Of a DNA stretch of 64,000 nucleotides, positions 37,853 through 45,287 are shown in pieces (position 1 is the first letter of the stretch; each line of letters opens with the position of its first letter). A model generated the notes under the pieces. The model was not told the DNA's origin. It made no database searches and worked only from the letters and a program-made list of their open reading frames with translations. The DNA comes from Sphaerotilus montanus (GTDB lineage Bacteria; Pseudomonadota; Gammaproteobacteria; Burkholderiales; Burkholderiaceae_C): assembly GCF_013410775.1 (NCBI RefSeq), contig NZ_JACCFH010000001.1:2790001-2854000 (forward strand). Reading direction: 5' to 3'. A program made the translations under genes and the position numbers.

Positions 37853-39063
37853 CGTGGGGCGTGGCGAGCCTGTTCGAGGTGGGTTTCGAAGGGCTGGGGC
37901 CCGTACAGCAGCGTGTACAGGTTGAAGTTGCCAGCCCGGTCGGGGGTCATCAGATAGAGGAAATGCGCCCGCACCTTGTCGCGGCGGATCGCCGCCCAGC
38001 GGCCGGGCGCGTACATCTGGAAGAAGCGTGCTGCCAGCCGCACCGGCATCGCGCTGGTGGTGGGCACGGCCGTGCCGGTGCTGGCCAGCGGGTGGGTGCG
38101 GTGGAAACACAGCGGATCGATCCGTGCCGTGACGTCCAGCCAGGCGAGCTGCGGATGCGCGACCAGCCGTGCCAGCGCGGCCCGGAAGGCGGCGGCCTGC
38201 GGCAGCAGCGCCAGCGCCGGGTAGCACTGGCCCATCGTCAGCACGGCGGTGCGGCGACCGGCCTGCAGGGTCTGCCAGCGCGGATCCTGCAGCAGGGCGT
38301 CGATGACATCGACCAGCAGCAGCGTGCCGACACTGTGGCCGGCGAGCACGACCTCGTCGACCGGATCGATCTGTTGCTGCGTGATGATGGCCTCGGTCCA
38401 GGCCCGGGTGCGCCCGGTCAGGCCGGTGGCTGTGCCGCGGCCCATGTGCCGCACGAAGCCGTAGATGCGGGTCAGCCAGAACAGCCCCAGCCGGTCTGCC
38501 AGCGCCAGCATGCCCCGGGCGGCGGCCAGTCCCGACAGGGTGGCCAGCACCAGGCGCCAGCCGGTTGGCAGGCTCTCCGCCGCCGACGCGATCGCCCAGG
38601 CCATCCCGACCCCGGCCAGCAGCGCCAGCAGCATCCCGGCCGCCGGCAGCACGCCGGTCAGCAGGGCGGTGGGGTGGGTGCGGTGCAGCCGGCCGAGGCC
38701 GATCTCGCACAGCATGGCCCGGTACACCATGACCATCTCGCGCAGCAGCCCCAGCGGCTGGCGGCTCCAGTGGGCGCGGATGATGTCGTCCCAGCCCATG
38801 AAGACCTGTTCGGTGAAGACCGCCGGGGCTGCGGGATCTTCGCCGGCGGGCGTCGCGGTCCACTGGACAGGCCAGCGGTGGGTGTGTGGGTCGGTGTCGG
38901 AGCGCTGGCGGGTGCCGGTGTTCACCAGCGCGCCGCCGGGCTGCGGGCGGGCGCCCTGCTCACGGAAGAGACGGTGGTAGTGGCCAGCGCCACGCGGGTC
39001 GAAGCCGCTGACATAGTGCACGCGGCGGCGGCGGATCGGGGCGGCGGCAGAGGGCTGGGACAT
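37849..39063 (-). CDS. Alpha/beta-hydrolase-like membrane protein of the P450 operon
   Basis: A 404-residue protein whose nucleophile elbow reads AGHSVGTLLL, with Ser244 as the likely catalytic residue. Two hydrophobic segments (about 134-160 and 168-195) lie between an N-terminal soluble part (RRRVHYVSGFDPRGAGHYH) and the hydrolase region, so it is probably membrane-anchored. The ATG at 39063 precedes conserved-looking sequence; a start at 39096 adds 11 residues. It heads the operon and its stop overlaps the P450 start. Acyl ester hydrolysis or transfer is plausible; the substrate is unknown. Confidence 0.72.
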   Translation of the reverse strand: MSQPSAAAPIRRRRVHYVSGFDPRGAGHYHRLFREQGARPQPGGALVNTGTRQRSDTDPHTHRWPVQWTATPAGEDPAAPAVFTEQVFMGWDDIIRAHWSRQPLGLLREMVMVYRAMLCEIGLGRLHRTHPTALLTGVLPAAGMLLALLAGVGMAWAIASAAESLPTGWRLVLATLSGLAAARGMLALADRLGLFWLTRIYGFVRHMGRGTATGLTGRTRAWTEAIITQQQIDPVDEVVLAGHSVGTLLLVDVIDALLQDPRWQTLQAGRRTAVLTMGQCYPALALLPQAAAFRAALARLVAHPQLAWLDVTARIDPLCFHRTHPLASTGTAVPTTSAMPVRLAARFFQMYAPGRWAAIRRDKVRAHFLYLMTPDRAGNFNLYTLLYGPQPFETHLEQARHAPR

Positions 39064-39163
39064 CACCTCGCCATCTTGGCCCGGACCGTTCGGCACTGAT
39101 CGGCCGAACTTGAGCGGAAAAACCGCTGAAAACTGAAACGCAGCGGGGGGCTGCGCGCCGTGC

Positions 39164-39499
39164 TCAGGCCTTGCGCGGCGGATCCGGCAGCAGGCAGGCT
39201 TCGATGATCTGCAGGTCGTTGTCGCGGGCGAAGTTCATCACGAAGTCCCAGGCCATCGGCTCCAGCTCCTTGAGCGCCTCGTTGACCACGACGCATTTGG
39301 TCTTGCCCAGCGACGTCGGGATGCAGTAGGGCGAATAGCCGATCGCGCCACCGAGGCCCCCCGTCTGACCGCCCGGACGGAAGCAGGACATGGCACCGGC
39401 CAGCCGCTCGGCCCAGTCGCTCGGCCGGAAGGTGCGGCCGTCGCTGGTGATGCCCTGGATGAAGACTTCGCGTGGTTTGATGGGGATGTTGGTCGTCAC
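39164..39499 (-). CDS. DUF3579-family protein
   Basis: A cytoplasmic protein of 111 residues that matches the DUF3579 pattern (VFIQGITSDGRTFRPSDWAERLAG, GYSPYCIPTSLGKTKCVVVNEAL, DNDLQIIEACLL). The function is unknown. The start is taken as GTG at 39499, which gives the usual family length; another GTG at 39568 extends it by 23 residues without similarity. It is divergent from argD, a neighbourhood common in Burkholderiales. Confidence 0.85.
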   Translation of the reverse strand: MTTNIPIKPREVFIQGITSDGRTFRPSDWAERLAGAMSCFRPGGQTGGLGGAIGYSPYCIPTSLGKTKCVVVNEALKELEPMAWDFVMNFARDNDLQIIEACLLPDPPRKA

Positions 39500-39654
39500 G
39501 TGCTGCTGCCTGCTGCCTTGCTGTGACAAGCTCGGTCGGTTGCCACGTAAACCCGTATTGTGCTGCACCGCAGCAGCCCTGTGGCAGAGCGAGACAGTCG
39601 GTGCGGGCCGAGTATCGCTGCTGCCACTGTCGGTCGGCTGTCAACGGCATTCCC

Positions 39655-39701
39655 TACAATCGCCCAGGCGCCGACTCCTTGACGGCGCCTTTGTTTTTTT
39701 T
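39655..39701 (+). promoter_or_regulatory. argD leader: -10 box plus terminator-like hairpin
   Basis: A TACAAT -10-like box (39655-39660) is followed at once by a perfect 8-bp GC stem (AGGCGCCG/CGGCGCCT, 39666-39690) and a T-rich tract (TTGTTTTTTTT, to 39701). This looks like an intrinsic terminator 36 bp upstream of the argD start, where no plus-strand gene exists for over 3 kb upstream. It could be an attenuator or produce a tiny RNA. No -35 is obvious. Confidence 0.6.
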
Positions 39702-39736
39702 CAGCCCCCTTTGCCTCCCTGCTGGAGAACCCACCG

Positions 39737-40936
39737 ATGTCCGCTGTCCCTGCCTCGATCGCCGAACCCCATGTGATGACCACCTACGGCCGCCTGCCGA
39801 TCGCGCTGTCGCATGGCCGAGGCTGCCGCGTCTGGGACACGGCCGGGCGCGAGTACCTGGACGGCCTGGGCGGCATCGCCGTGAACACGCTCGGCCACGC
39901 GCACCCCAAGTTCGTGCCCGCGCTGCAGGAGCAGATCGCCACGCTGATCCACTGCTCGAACTACTACCACGTGCCCGGCCAGGAAGCGCTGGCGGCCAAG
40001 CTGGTCGAGTTGTCCGGTCTGACCAACGTCTTCTTCTGCAGCACCGGCCTCGAAGCCAACGAAGCCGCGCTGAAGCTGGCGCGCAAGTTCGGCCACGACA
40101 AGGGCATCGAGCGCCCGGAAATCATCGTCTACGAGAAGGCCTTCCACGGCCGCTCCATCGCCACGCTGTCCGCCACCGGCAACCCCAAGGTGCAGGCCGG
40201 CTTCGGCCCGCTGGTCGAGGGCTTCATCCGCGTGCCGATGAACGACCTGGCTGCGGTGGAAGCCGCCGTGCGCGACAACCCGAACGTGGTCGCCGTGTTC
40301 CTGGAGACGATCCAGGGCGAGGGTGGCATCAACGCGGCGCGCTGGGACTACCTGAAGAGCCTGCGTGCGCTGTGCGACGAGCGCGACCTGCTGCTGATGC
40401 TCGACGAGGTGCAGTGCGGCATCGGGCGCACGGGCAAGTGGTTCGCGCACCAGTGGGCCGGGATCCAGCCGGACGTGATGCCGCTGGCCAAGGGCCTCGG
40501 CTCGGGCGTGCCGATCGGCGCGGTGGTCTGCGGGCCGCGCGCCGCGAAGATCTTCCAGCCGGGCAACCACGGCACCACCTTCGGCGGCAACCCGCTGTCG
40601 ATGCGCGCCGGCATCGAGACGCTGCGCATCATGGAAGAGGACGGCCTGATGGAAAACGCCGCCACGGTCGGCGCCCACCTGACGGCCGGTCTGCGGCGTG
40701 AACTCGAAGGTGTGGCCGGTGTCACCGAGGTGCGTGGCTACGGGCTGATGATCGGCATCGAGCTGGACCGCCCCTGCGGCGAGATCCTGACCCGCGCGAT
40801 GGACGCCGGCCTGCTGCTGAGCGTCACCGCCGACCGCGTGGTCCGTCTGGTGCCGCCGCTGATCCTCACCGCCGCCGAGGCCGACGAGATCGTCGCCATC
40901 CTCTGTCCGATCATCAAGACCTTCCTCGCCGCGTGA
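39737..40936 (+). CDS. argD: Acetylornithine aminotransferase
   Basis: A PLP-dependent class III aminotransferase that converts N-acetylglutamate semialdehyde to acetylornithine in arginine biosynthesis (it may also serve in lysine synthesis). The 399-residue protein has the phosphate-binding STGLEANEAALK, the YEKAFHGRS motif, the Asp in LMLDEVQCGIGRTGK, and the PLP Lys in PLAKGLGSGVPIGA. It is followed by argF, overlapping or closely spaced. Its leader carries a terminator-like hairpin. Confidence 0.94.
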   Translation: MSAVPASIAEPHVMTTYGRLPIALSHGRGCRVWDTAGREYLDGLGGIAVNTLGHAHPKFVPALQEQIATLIHCSNYYHVPGQEALAAKLVELSGLTNVFFCSTGLEANEAALKLARKFGHDKGIERPEIIVYEKAFHGRSIATLSATGNPKVQAGFGPLVEGFIRVPMNDLAAVEAAVRDNPNVVAVFLETIQGEGGINAARWDYLKSLRALCDERDLLLMLDEVQCGIGRTGKWFAHQWAGIQPDVMPLAKGLGSGVPIGAVVCGPRAAKIFQPGNHGTTFGGNPLSMRAGIETLRIMEEDGLMENAATVGAHLTAGLRRELEGVAGVTEVRGYGLMIGIELDRPCGEILTRAMDAGLLLSVTADRVVRLVPPLILTAAEADEIVAILCPIIKTFLAA

Positions 40937-40974
40937 TGCGGCCGTTCCCTCCCATGAAACCAGGCATGAGTCTC

Positions 40975-41916
40975 ATGAAGCACTATCTGCAATTCAAGGA
41001 TCTGCGGGCCGAGGAATACAGCTACTTGTTCGAGCGCGCGCGCACCATCAAGCGCCGCTTCAAGAACTACGAGCGCTACCAGCCGCTGGCCGACCGCACG
41101 CTGGCGATGATCTTCGAGAAGGCGAGCACCCGCACCCGCGTGAGCTTCGAGGCCGGCATGTACCAGATGGGCGGCTCGGTCGTCCACCTGACCACGGACG
41201 GCAGCCAGCTCGGCCGCAGCGAGCCGATCGAGGACTCGGCGCGTGTCATCAGCCGCATGGTCGATCTGGTGATGATCCGCACCTTCGAGCAGACCAAGAT
41301 CGAGGCGTTTGCCGCGCACAGCCGCGTGCCGGTCATCAACGGGCTGACCAACGAGTTCCACCCGTGCCAGATCCTGGCCGACCTGTTCACCTACCTCGAA
41401 CACCGCGCGCCGGTGGGGGCCGAGGGGTATGACATGAACAGCCTGAAGGGCAAGGTCGTGGCCTGGGTCGGTGACGGCAACAACATGGCCAACACCTGGC
41501 TGCAGGCGGCGGAGATCCTCGGCTTCACGGTCCATGTGAGCACGCCGGGCGGCTACGAGGTCGATCCGAAGGTGGCCGGCATCCGCTCGACCGACTGCTA
41601 CAAGGTCTTCGACAACCCGCGCGAGGCCTGCCGCGGCGCCGATCTGGTCACCACCGACGTGTGGACCAGCATGGGCTACGAGGCCGAGAACGAAGCGCGC
41701 AAGACGGCGTTTGCCGACTGGTGCGTGGACAGCGAGATGATGGCGCTGGCCCGACCCGATGCGCTGTTCATGCACTGCCTGCCCGCGCACCGTGGCGAGG
41801 AAGTGGCCGCCGATGTCATCGACGGGCCGCAGTCGGTCGTCTGGGACGAGGCCGAGAACCGGATGCATGTGCAGAAAGCGCTGATGGAGTATCTGCTGAT
41901 CGGGCGGATTGGCTGA
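40975..41916 (+). CDS. argF: Ornithine carbamoyltransferase
   Basis: Makes citrulline from ornithine and carbamoyl phosphate. The 313-residue protein has the carbamoyl-phosphate site FEKASTRTRVSFE, the HPCQILADL motif, the VAWVGDGNNMANTW ornithine region and MHCLPAHRGEE near the C terminus. The ATG at 40975 starts with MKHYLQFKDL, the usual family beginning, with AGG ten bases upstream; in-frame ATGs at 40954 and 40966 are alternatives. It follows argD by 38 bp and ends with an intrinsic terminator. Confidence 0.95.
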   Translation: MKHYLQFKDLRAEEYSYLFERARTIKRRFKNYERYQPLADRTLAMIFEKASTRTRVSFEAGMYQMGGSVVHLTTDGSQLGRSEPIEDSARVISRMVDLVMIRTFEQTKIEAFAAHSRVPVINGLTNEFHPCQILADLFTYLEHRAPVGAEGYDMNSLKGKVVAWVGDGNNMANTWLQAAEILGFTVHVSTPGGYEVDPKVAGIRSTDCYKVFDNPREACRGADLVTTDVWTSMGYEAENEARKTAFADWCVDSEMMALARPDALFMHCLPAHRGEEVAADVIDGPQSVVWDEAENRMHVQKALMEYLLIGRIG

Positions 41917-41947
41917 TACTGCCGAGCCATTCGGCTGATTGGTGAAG

Positions 41948-41978
41948 CGGGCTGCCTGTTCAGGGCAGCCCGTTTTTT
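41948..41978 (+). terminator. Rho-independent terminator of argD-argF
   Basis: A perfect 9-bp GC stem (CGGGCTGCC/GGCAGCCCG), a 7-base loop and six T. It lies 31 bp after the argF stop. Confidence 0.92.
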
Positions 41979-42008
41979 ATTGTGCGGATCCCCCTGCCGC
42001 AACTCACT

Positions 42009-42040
42009 TCGTCATTCCCGCGAAAGCGGGAACCCACGCC
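42009..42040 (+). repeat. Dispersed palindromic repeat, copy 1
   Basis: A 32-bp element with the core CATTCCCGCGAAAGCGGGAA (stem TTCCCGC/GCGGGAA). Copy 2 at 48479-48510 is its reverse complement with a single mismatch over the 32 bp. This type of short GC palindrome occurs in many copies in beta- and gammaproteobacterial genomes. Confidence 0.85.
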
Positions 42041-42425
42041 TGGATACTGACGATGGTGATCTCGCGGGGATGGCGCAACTGATCCAGCAAACGGGTTGCC
42101 ACCAGTGGCGGATGATTGGCACTCGTGGATCGGCGAGGCTTGTGGTTCATGGCGCCAGTCTGCGGATGCAGCGCCTGGCGTCAATCACTCCGAATGGGGA
42201 TGTCGCCAGTAGACTGGTGCAGCGGTGTCCGGGTATGCTGCCAGCATCGTCTGACGGCGTAACTGGTTACGCCAGCAGTGCAGGCTTTGGGGTTGTTTTT
42301 ACGGGGGGCAAACCATGCAAGACAGGGAAAAAATTTAATCCTGGTGCGGACTTGCGTTCCGTAGTCCGCAAGCTGATACGCAGCATCAAGCTTGTTACGC
42401 CTGCAAGGCGTGACGTCGATATTAC
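42041..42425. other. Non-coding stretch before the cassette array
   Basis: About 385 bp with no convincing gene on either strand; the longest open frames have no recognisable similarity. It contains several dyads: GGCGTAAC-TG-GTTACGCC (42256-42273), a 7-bp GCGGACT/AGTCCGC stem near 42338-42370, and a 9-bp stem at 42394-42414 around GTTACGCC. It may hold remnants of an attI, of an earlier attC, or of an integron platform, but no integrase sequence is detectable. Confidence 0.5.
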
Positions 42426-42446
42426 GTTAGACAACTCAAAAACGTC

Positions 42447-43352
42447 ATGCCGCACGAGAATATTAACATCAAGGATATCTACGAGAATTATCTGCGCGCA
42501 ATGCTGCAGGTTCAGTCCTATCAAAGAGATATCGACAGATCAACAAAAAGTGAAGTAGGTCAGCTTCAGCAAAAATTAGATGGCCTGAGTACTCATGATG
42601 CCGAAAAAATAAATTCCGTTAGCAACTTCTTCTTCAAGAAACCGGGTGATGGCAGAACCGTTTTTTACGGATCCAGAAAATCAAGCGCCAATGACAGAAT
42701 CAAGGCATCAATAAAAAGAAAAAATAAACACTATCAATGGCTGCTTGCCGAAGCATATGAAGAGTTCGAGGATTTTCTCGAAAATATATATGCGTACCTT
42801 GCATTCCATGACCATGACGCTTGGCCCTTGAGCGACTACGGTAATATTCACCTATCCGAACTCAAGAGCAAGTCATTTGAATGGCTGCAAAACCAAGCAA
42901 GCAAAAAGAAGAGCGGGCCAGAGATACTTAACTATCTGAGAACTAAGTTCCCACAAATGGCATACATTGAAAAAAACAATAAGATTACAGATGATCTTCG
43001 CTTCACCCTGGCAACAATCGAAATGTTTCGCCACATCATTGTTCACAACGGGGGGAAGATCAAAGACAAAGAAGCATTCACCAATAATATTTTCAAAAAG
43101 GTTGGTGAGGCTACCCCTCGAAAAGCGGAAGATGAGAGGCTCGAATATCTGAATTCATTCATTGAGAATCACCAATCGGGAAACACAATCGTACTGTTAG
43201 AGGCGCACATAAAAACAGAAGGACTGATTACCACCTATGCTGATCGTATAGGGCATCTTTTTGACTCGATGCATGCATACGCTTATTTTGTATCAAGCAT
43301 ACTTGGCGTTACATATGAATCGGATGTTATTGATATTTCAAAACCAGAATAG
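42447..43352 (+). CDS. Cassette 1: AT-rich protein with HEPN-like R-x4-H motif
   Basis: A 301-residue hypothetical protein encoded by AT-rich DNA unlike the neighbours. It is largely helical and Lys-rich. Residues 193-202 read MFRHIIVHNG; Arg195-x4-His200 fits the R-x4-6-H motif of HEPN domains, which are RNases or nucleic-acid-binding helical bundles common in toxin-antitoxin and antiphage systems. A preceding acidic helical segment (EAYEEFEDFLENIYAYL, ~103-119) fits a HEPN-like bundle. No partner antitoxin is encoded in the same cassette. There is no Shine-Dalgarno, which is common for cassette genes placed just after a core site. The HEPN assignment is an inference from the motif. Confidence 0.7.
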   Translation: MPHENINIKDIYENYLRAMLQVQSYQRDIDRSTKSEVGQLQQKLDGLSTHDAEKINSVSNFFFKKPGDGRTVFYGSRKSSANDRIKASIKRKNKHYQWLLAEAYEEFEDFLENIYAYLAFHDHDAWPLSDYGNIHLSELKSKSFEWLQNQASKKKSGPEILNYLRTKFPQMAYIEKNNKITDDLRFTLATIEMFRHIIVHNGGKIKDKEAFTNNIFKKVGEATPRKAEDERLEYLNSFIENHQSGNTIVLLEAHIKTEGLITTYADRIGHLFDSMHAYAYFVSSILGVTYESDVIDISKPE

Positions 43353-43373
43353 TATTGCCCATACGGCAAAGTT

Positions 43374-43488
43374 GTCTAACTGGCGGTTCAACGCGGACGC
43401 CAACACTGGCCATGCCTTCGGCATTTTTATGGCCAGTGTTGGTACCCTCCGCCTTCGGCTCCGGCGCCGGTTAACCTGGGCGTTAGAC
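43374..43488 (+). repeat. attC site after cassette 1
   Basis: A 115-bp recombination site that starts with GTCTAAC (43374-43380) and ends with GTTAGAC (43482-43488), matching RYYYAAC and GTTRRRY. The interior holds a perfect 14-bp inverted repeat (CCAACACTGGCCAT/ATGGCCAGTGTTGG, 43400-43442). It is the best-preserved attC of the array. Confidence 0.85.
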
Positions 43489-43516
43489 ATCGCAAACCCA
43501 AACATCTGGCCGCCTC

Positions 43517-43987
43517 ATGCTCTCCTCTGAAGTCCTGGATTACGTCAGCCGCAGCGTGCTGTGCTGGCTTGCCACCGTCGACGAAACGGGTCAGCCGAAC
43601 GTCTCCCCGAAGGAGATATTTACCGCCTTCGATTCTCAGCACATCGTGGTTGCAAACCTTGCATCGCCAACGAGTGCACGCAACATCGAAGTCAATCCTC
43701 GTGTTTGCATCAGCTTCGTCGATATCTTTGTTCAAAAGGGATTCAAGGTCATCGGGGCCGCGCGAAATATAAGAAGATCCGACGCCGATTTCTCTAAATG
43801 GTCTGCGCCGCTGGAAGCCATGGCCGGTGCGAAGTTTCCTATCCGCTCCGTCTTCGTCATTCAGGCCGTCTCAGTGGAGCCAATCATCGCCCCGAGTTAT
43901 CGTTTCTATGCCGCCGAAACAACAGAGAAATCGCAGGTGGCGTCTGCTATGCAAACGTATGGCGTTCAGAGGAGCGGCGATGTCTAA
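43517..43987 (+). CDS. Cassette 2: pyridoxamine 5'-phosphate oxidase-fold (FMN-binding) protein
   Basis: A 156-residue protein of the PNPOx-like split-barrel family (VSRSVLCWLATVDETGQPNVSP, then NPRVCISFVDIFVQKGFKV). Such proteins bind FMN or F420 and reduce or bind diverse substrates; cassette members are of unknown substrate. The start ATG is 29 bp after the core site. Its stop codon TAA lies inside the GTCTAAC box of the next attC, which is typical for cassettes. Confidence 0.85.
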   Translation: MLSSEVLDYVSRSVLCWLATVDETGQPNVSPKEIFTAFDSQHIVVANLASPTSARNIEVNPRVCISFVDIFVQKGFKVIGAARNIRRSDADFSKWSAPLEAMAGAKFPIRSVFVIQAVSVEPIIAPSYRFYAAETTEKSQVASAMQTYGVQRSGDV

Positions 43988-44038
43988 CCCAGCATGCAAG
44001 CGGACCGGGGTACCAGTCGCCTCGTTCAAACATTATGC
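43982..44038 (+). repeat. attC site after cassette 2 (altered core)
   Basis: A short 57-bp site starting GTCTAAC (43982-43988) and ending ATTATGC (44032-44038), where the conserved G of the core GTTRRRY is A. This change at the crossover base should impair recombination, perhaps fixing cassettes 2 and 3 together. Confidence 0.6.
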
Positions 44039-44052
44039 GTCAGGAGCGCGCG

Positions 44053-44511
44053 GTGATCATTGAACGTATCTTCATCAGCCCAGAGCGGGGTCTGGCCCAA
44101 ATAGAGTGTGAATACATCACGGCTCAAAGTGGAATGGGACTTCTGGGTGACCGAAATTTTGGAAAAAATACCCACCCAGGTCAAAACATAACGCTAGTTG
44201 AGGCTGAAGAGATTGAACTTTTCTGCGCGCTGAACTCCCGCCCCTCTGATCTGTCGCTCACACGCCGAAACCTTGTTACCAGAGGCGTGAGATTGAATGA
44301 CCTTGTCAACGTTGAGTTCACCGTCGGCACTGTGAAGTTGCGTGGTATCGAGCTTTGTGAACCATGCAGCCTTCTTGGCAATAGTCTAAGTAGTGAGTCC
44401 CTTGCGCCGGCGGCGGTCATCAAGCACTGGGTTCACCGCGGCGGCCTGCTTGCCGACGTACTCAGCAATGGCGAAGTTGTTCGCGGTGATCGCATTGAAA
44501 CTGATGCATGA
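44053..44511 (+). CDS. Cassette 3: MOSC-domain protein
   Basis: A 152-residue MOSC (molybdenum-cofactor sulfurase C-terminal) protein. It has the beta-rich fold with GLLGDRNFGKNTHPGQNITL, LTRRNLVTRGVRLNDL and the conserved Cys in GIELCEPCSLLG. MOSC proteins are thought to bind sulfur or Moco-related ligands and can detoxify N-hydroxylated compounds. The start is taken as GTG at 44053, which has AGGAG six bases upstream; an ATG at 44035 lies partly in the attC core and has no Shine-Dalgarno. Confidence 0.87.
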   Translation: MIIERIFISPERGLAQIECEYITAQSGMGLLGDRNFGKNTHPGQNITLVEAEEIELFCALNSRPSDLSLTRRNLVTRGVRLNDLVNVEFTVGTVKLRGIELCEPCSLLGNSLSSESLAPAAVIKHWVHRGGLLADVLSNGEVVRGDRIETDA

Positions 44512-44537
44512 CCCTTCGTTCAACTGAAACGTTAGAC
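44506..44537 (+). repeat. Collapsed attC between cassettes 3 and 4
   Basis: A 32-bp remnant starting GCATGAC (two mismatches to RYYYAAC) and ending in an intact GTTAGAC (44531-44537). The central arms are missing, as if deleted. It overlaps the MOSC stop codon. Tentative. Confidence 0.45.
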
Positions 44538-44543
44538 CCTGCA

Positions 44544-45056
44544 ATGACCATTCGCCGCCTCTCGCCGTCCGATGCCAATTCATTCCAAGCACTGCGCTTG
44601 GCGGGCCTTCGAGACACCCCTTCTGCTTTCGGGTCGAGCTACGATGAAGAAGTCGACTTCTCTCCGGCCACAATTGAAACCCGTTTGCTCCTCAAGTCAG
44701 ATCGTGGAGTGTTCGGAGCCTTTGACGGAGACAACATGGTTGGTCTCGTAGCGCTCGGACGAGAGAACATGGCCAAGTTGGCGCATAAGGCCATGATCTG
44801 GGGAATGTATGTCTCTCCGGAAGCCAGGGGAAAAGGTTTTGGCCGGGCCCTTCTTCTTGAGGCGCTGTCCCTGGCCAAAAGTGTTCCGGGTATCCTGCAG
44901 GTAAATCTATGTGTCAATGCGACGAATACACCTGCTATTCGACTCTATGAATCTGTCGGATTTAAGCCCTTCGGGCATGAATCAGGTGCCATGCGCATCA
45001 ATGACGTACTGCACGACGAGATCCACATGTGCCTTCATCTGCGCGGCAGGGCCTAG
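44544..45056 (+). CDS. Cassette 4: GNAT-family N-acetyltransferase
   Basis: A 170-residue GCN5-related acetyltransferase. It begins MTIRRLSPSDANSFQALRL and has the acetyl-CoA-binding motif A (GMYVSPEARGKGFGRALL, with RGKGFG) and the motif B (NTPAIRLYESVGFKPFG). The substrate is unknown; cassette GNATs include aminoglycoside and other small-molecule or peptide acetyltransferases. The ATG at 44544 is 6 bp after the core GTTAGAC. Confidence 0.9.
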   Translation: MTIRRLSPSDANSFQALRLAGLRDTPSAFGSSYDEEVDFSPATIETRLLLKSDRGVFGAFDGDNMVGLVALGRENMAKLAHKAMIWGMYVSPEARGKGFGRALLLEALSLAKSVPGILQVNLCVNATNTPAIRLYESVGFKPFGHESGAMRINDVLHDEIHMCLHLRGRA

Positions 45057-45081
45057 CCATTCACTCAACCGGACGTTTTGC
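45051..45081 (+). repeat. attC remnant after cassette 4
   Basis: A sequence starting GCCTAGC (one mismatch to RYYYAAC, overlapping the stop codon of cassette 4) followed by ATTCACTCAACCGGACGTTTTGC, which resembles the left arm of an attC with no intact core at its right end. Probably decayed. Confidence 0.4.
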
Positions 45082-45108
45082 GGCGCACATATACACATCG
45101 GAGCGTTC

Positions 45109-45276
45109 TTGAACCACTCGTTTCGCAAGGCCATTCCTGAAGACGCCCCAACTTGCGTCACCGTCGACACGTGGCGCCAAGGAATTGAAGACGAAAGCTT
45201 TCCCGGCTACGTCCGTGTGCACGAGGGCGCGATCGTTGGCTACTGTTTTGGTGAGCCCGCTTCGCTCGAACGTTAG
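45109..45276 (+). pseudogene. Truncated second GNAT acetyltransferase (cassette 5 remnant)
   Basis: A 55-residue fragment (from a TTG at 45109) that begins NHSFRKAIPEDAPTCV and contains GYVRVHEGAIVGYCFGE, resembling the N-terminal third of cassette-borne GNAT proteins. The expected segment between about residues 17 and 18 (a TRENA-like helix) appears to be missing, and the acetyl-CoA-binding part is absent because the frame runs straight into a core site (stop codon TAG inside GTTAGAT, 45272-45278). I infer two deletions: one internal, and one joining the gene body to the right half of its attC. Not expected to be active. Confidence 0.6.
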
Positions 45277-45287
45277 ATTCCATTGCC

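Noticed and set aside
37853-38863. In-frame upstream extension of the P450 gene
   Set aside because: Adds sequence without similarity across the hydrolase gene; the ATG at 37852 overlaps the hydrolase stop and gives the normal P450 length.
41980-42558. Plus-strand open frame before the cassette array, as a possible integrase remnant
   Set aside because: It reads through the palindromic repeat (SRESGNP) and shows none of the tyrosine-recombinase motifs on either strand.
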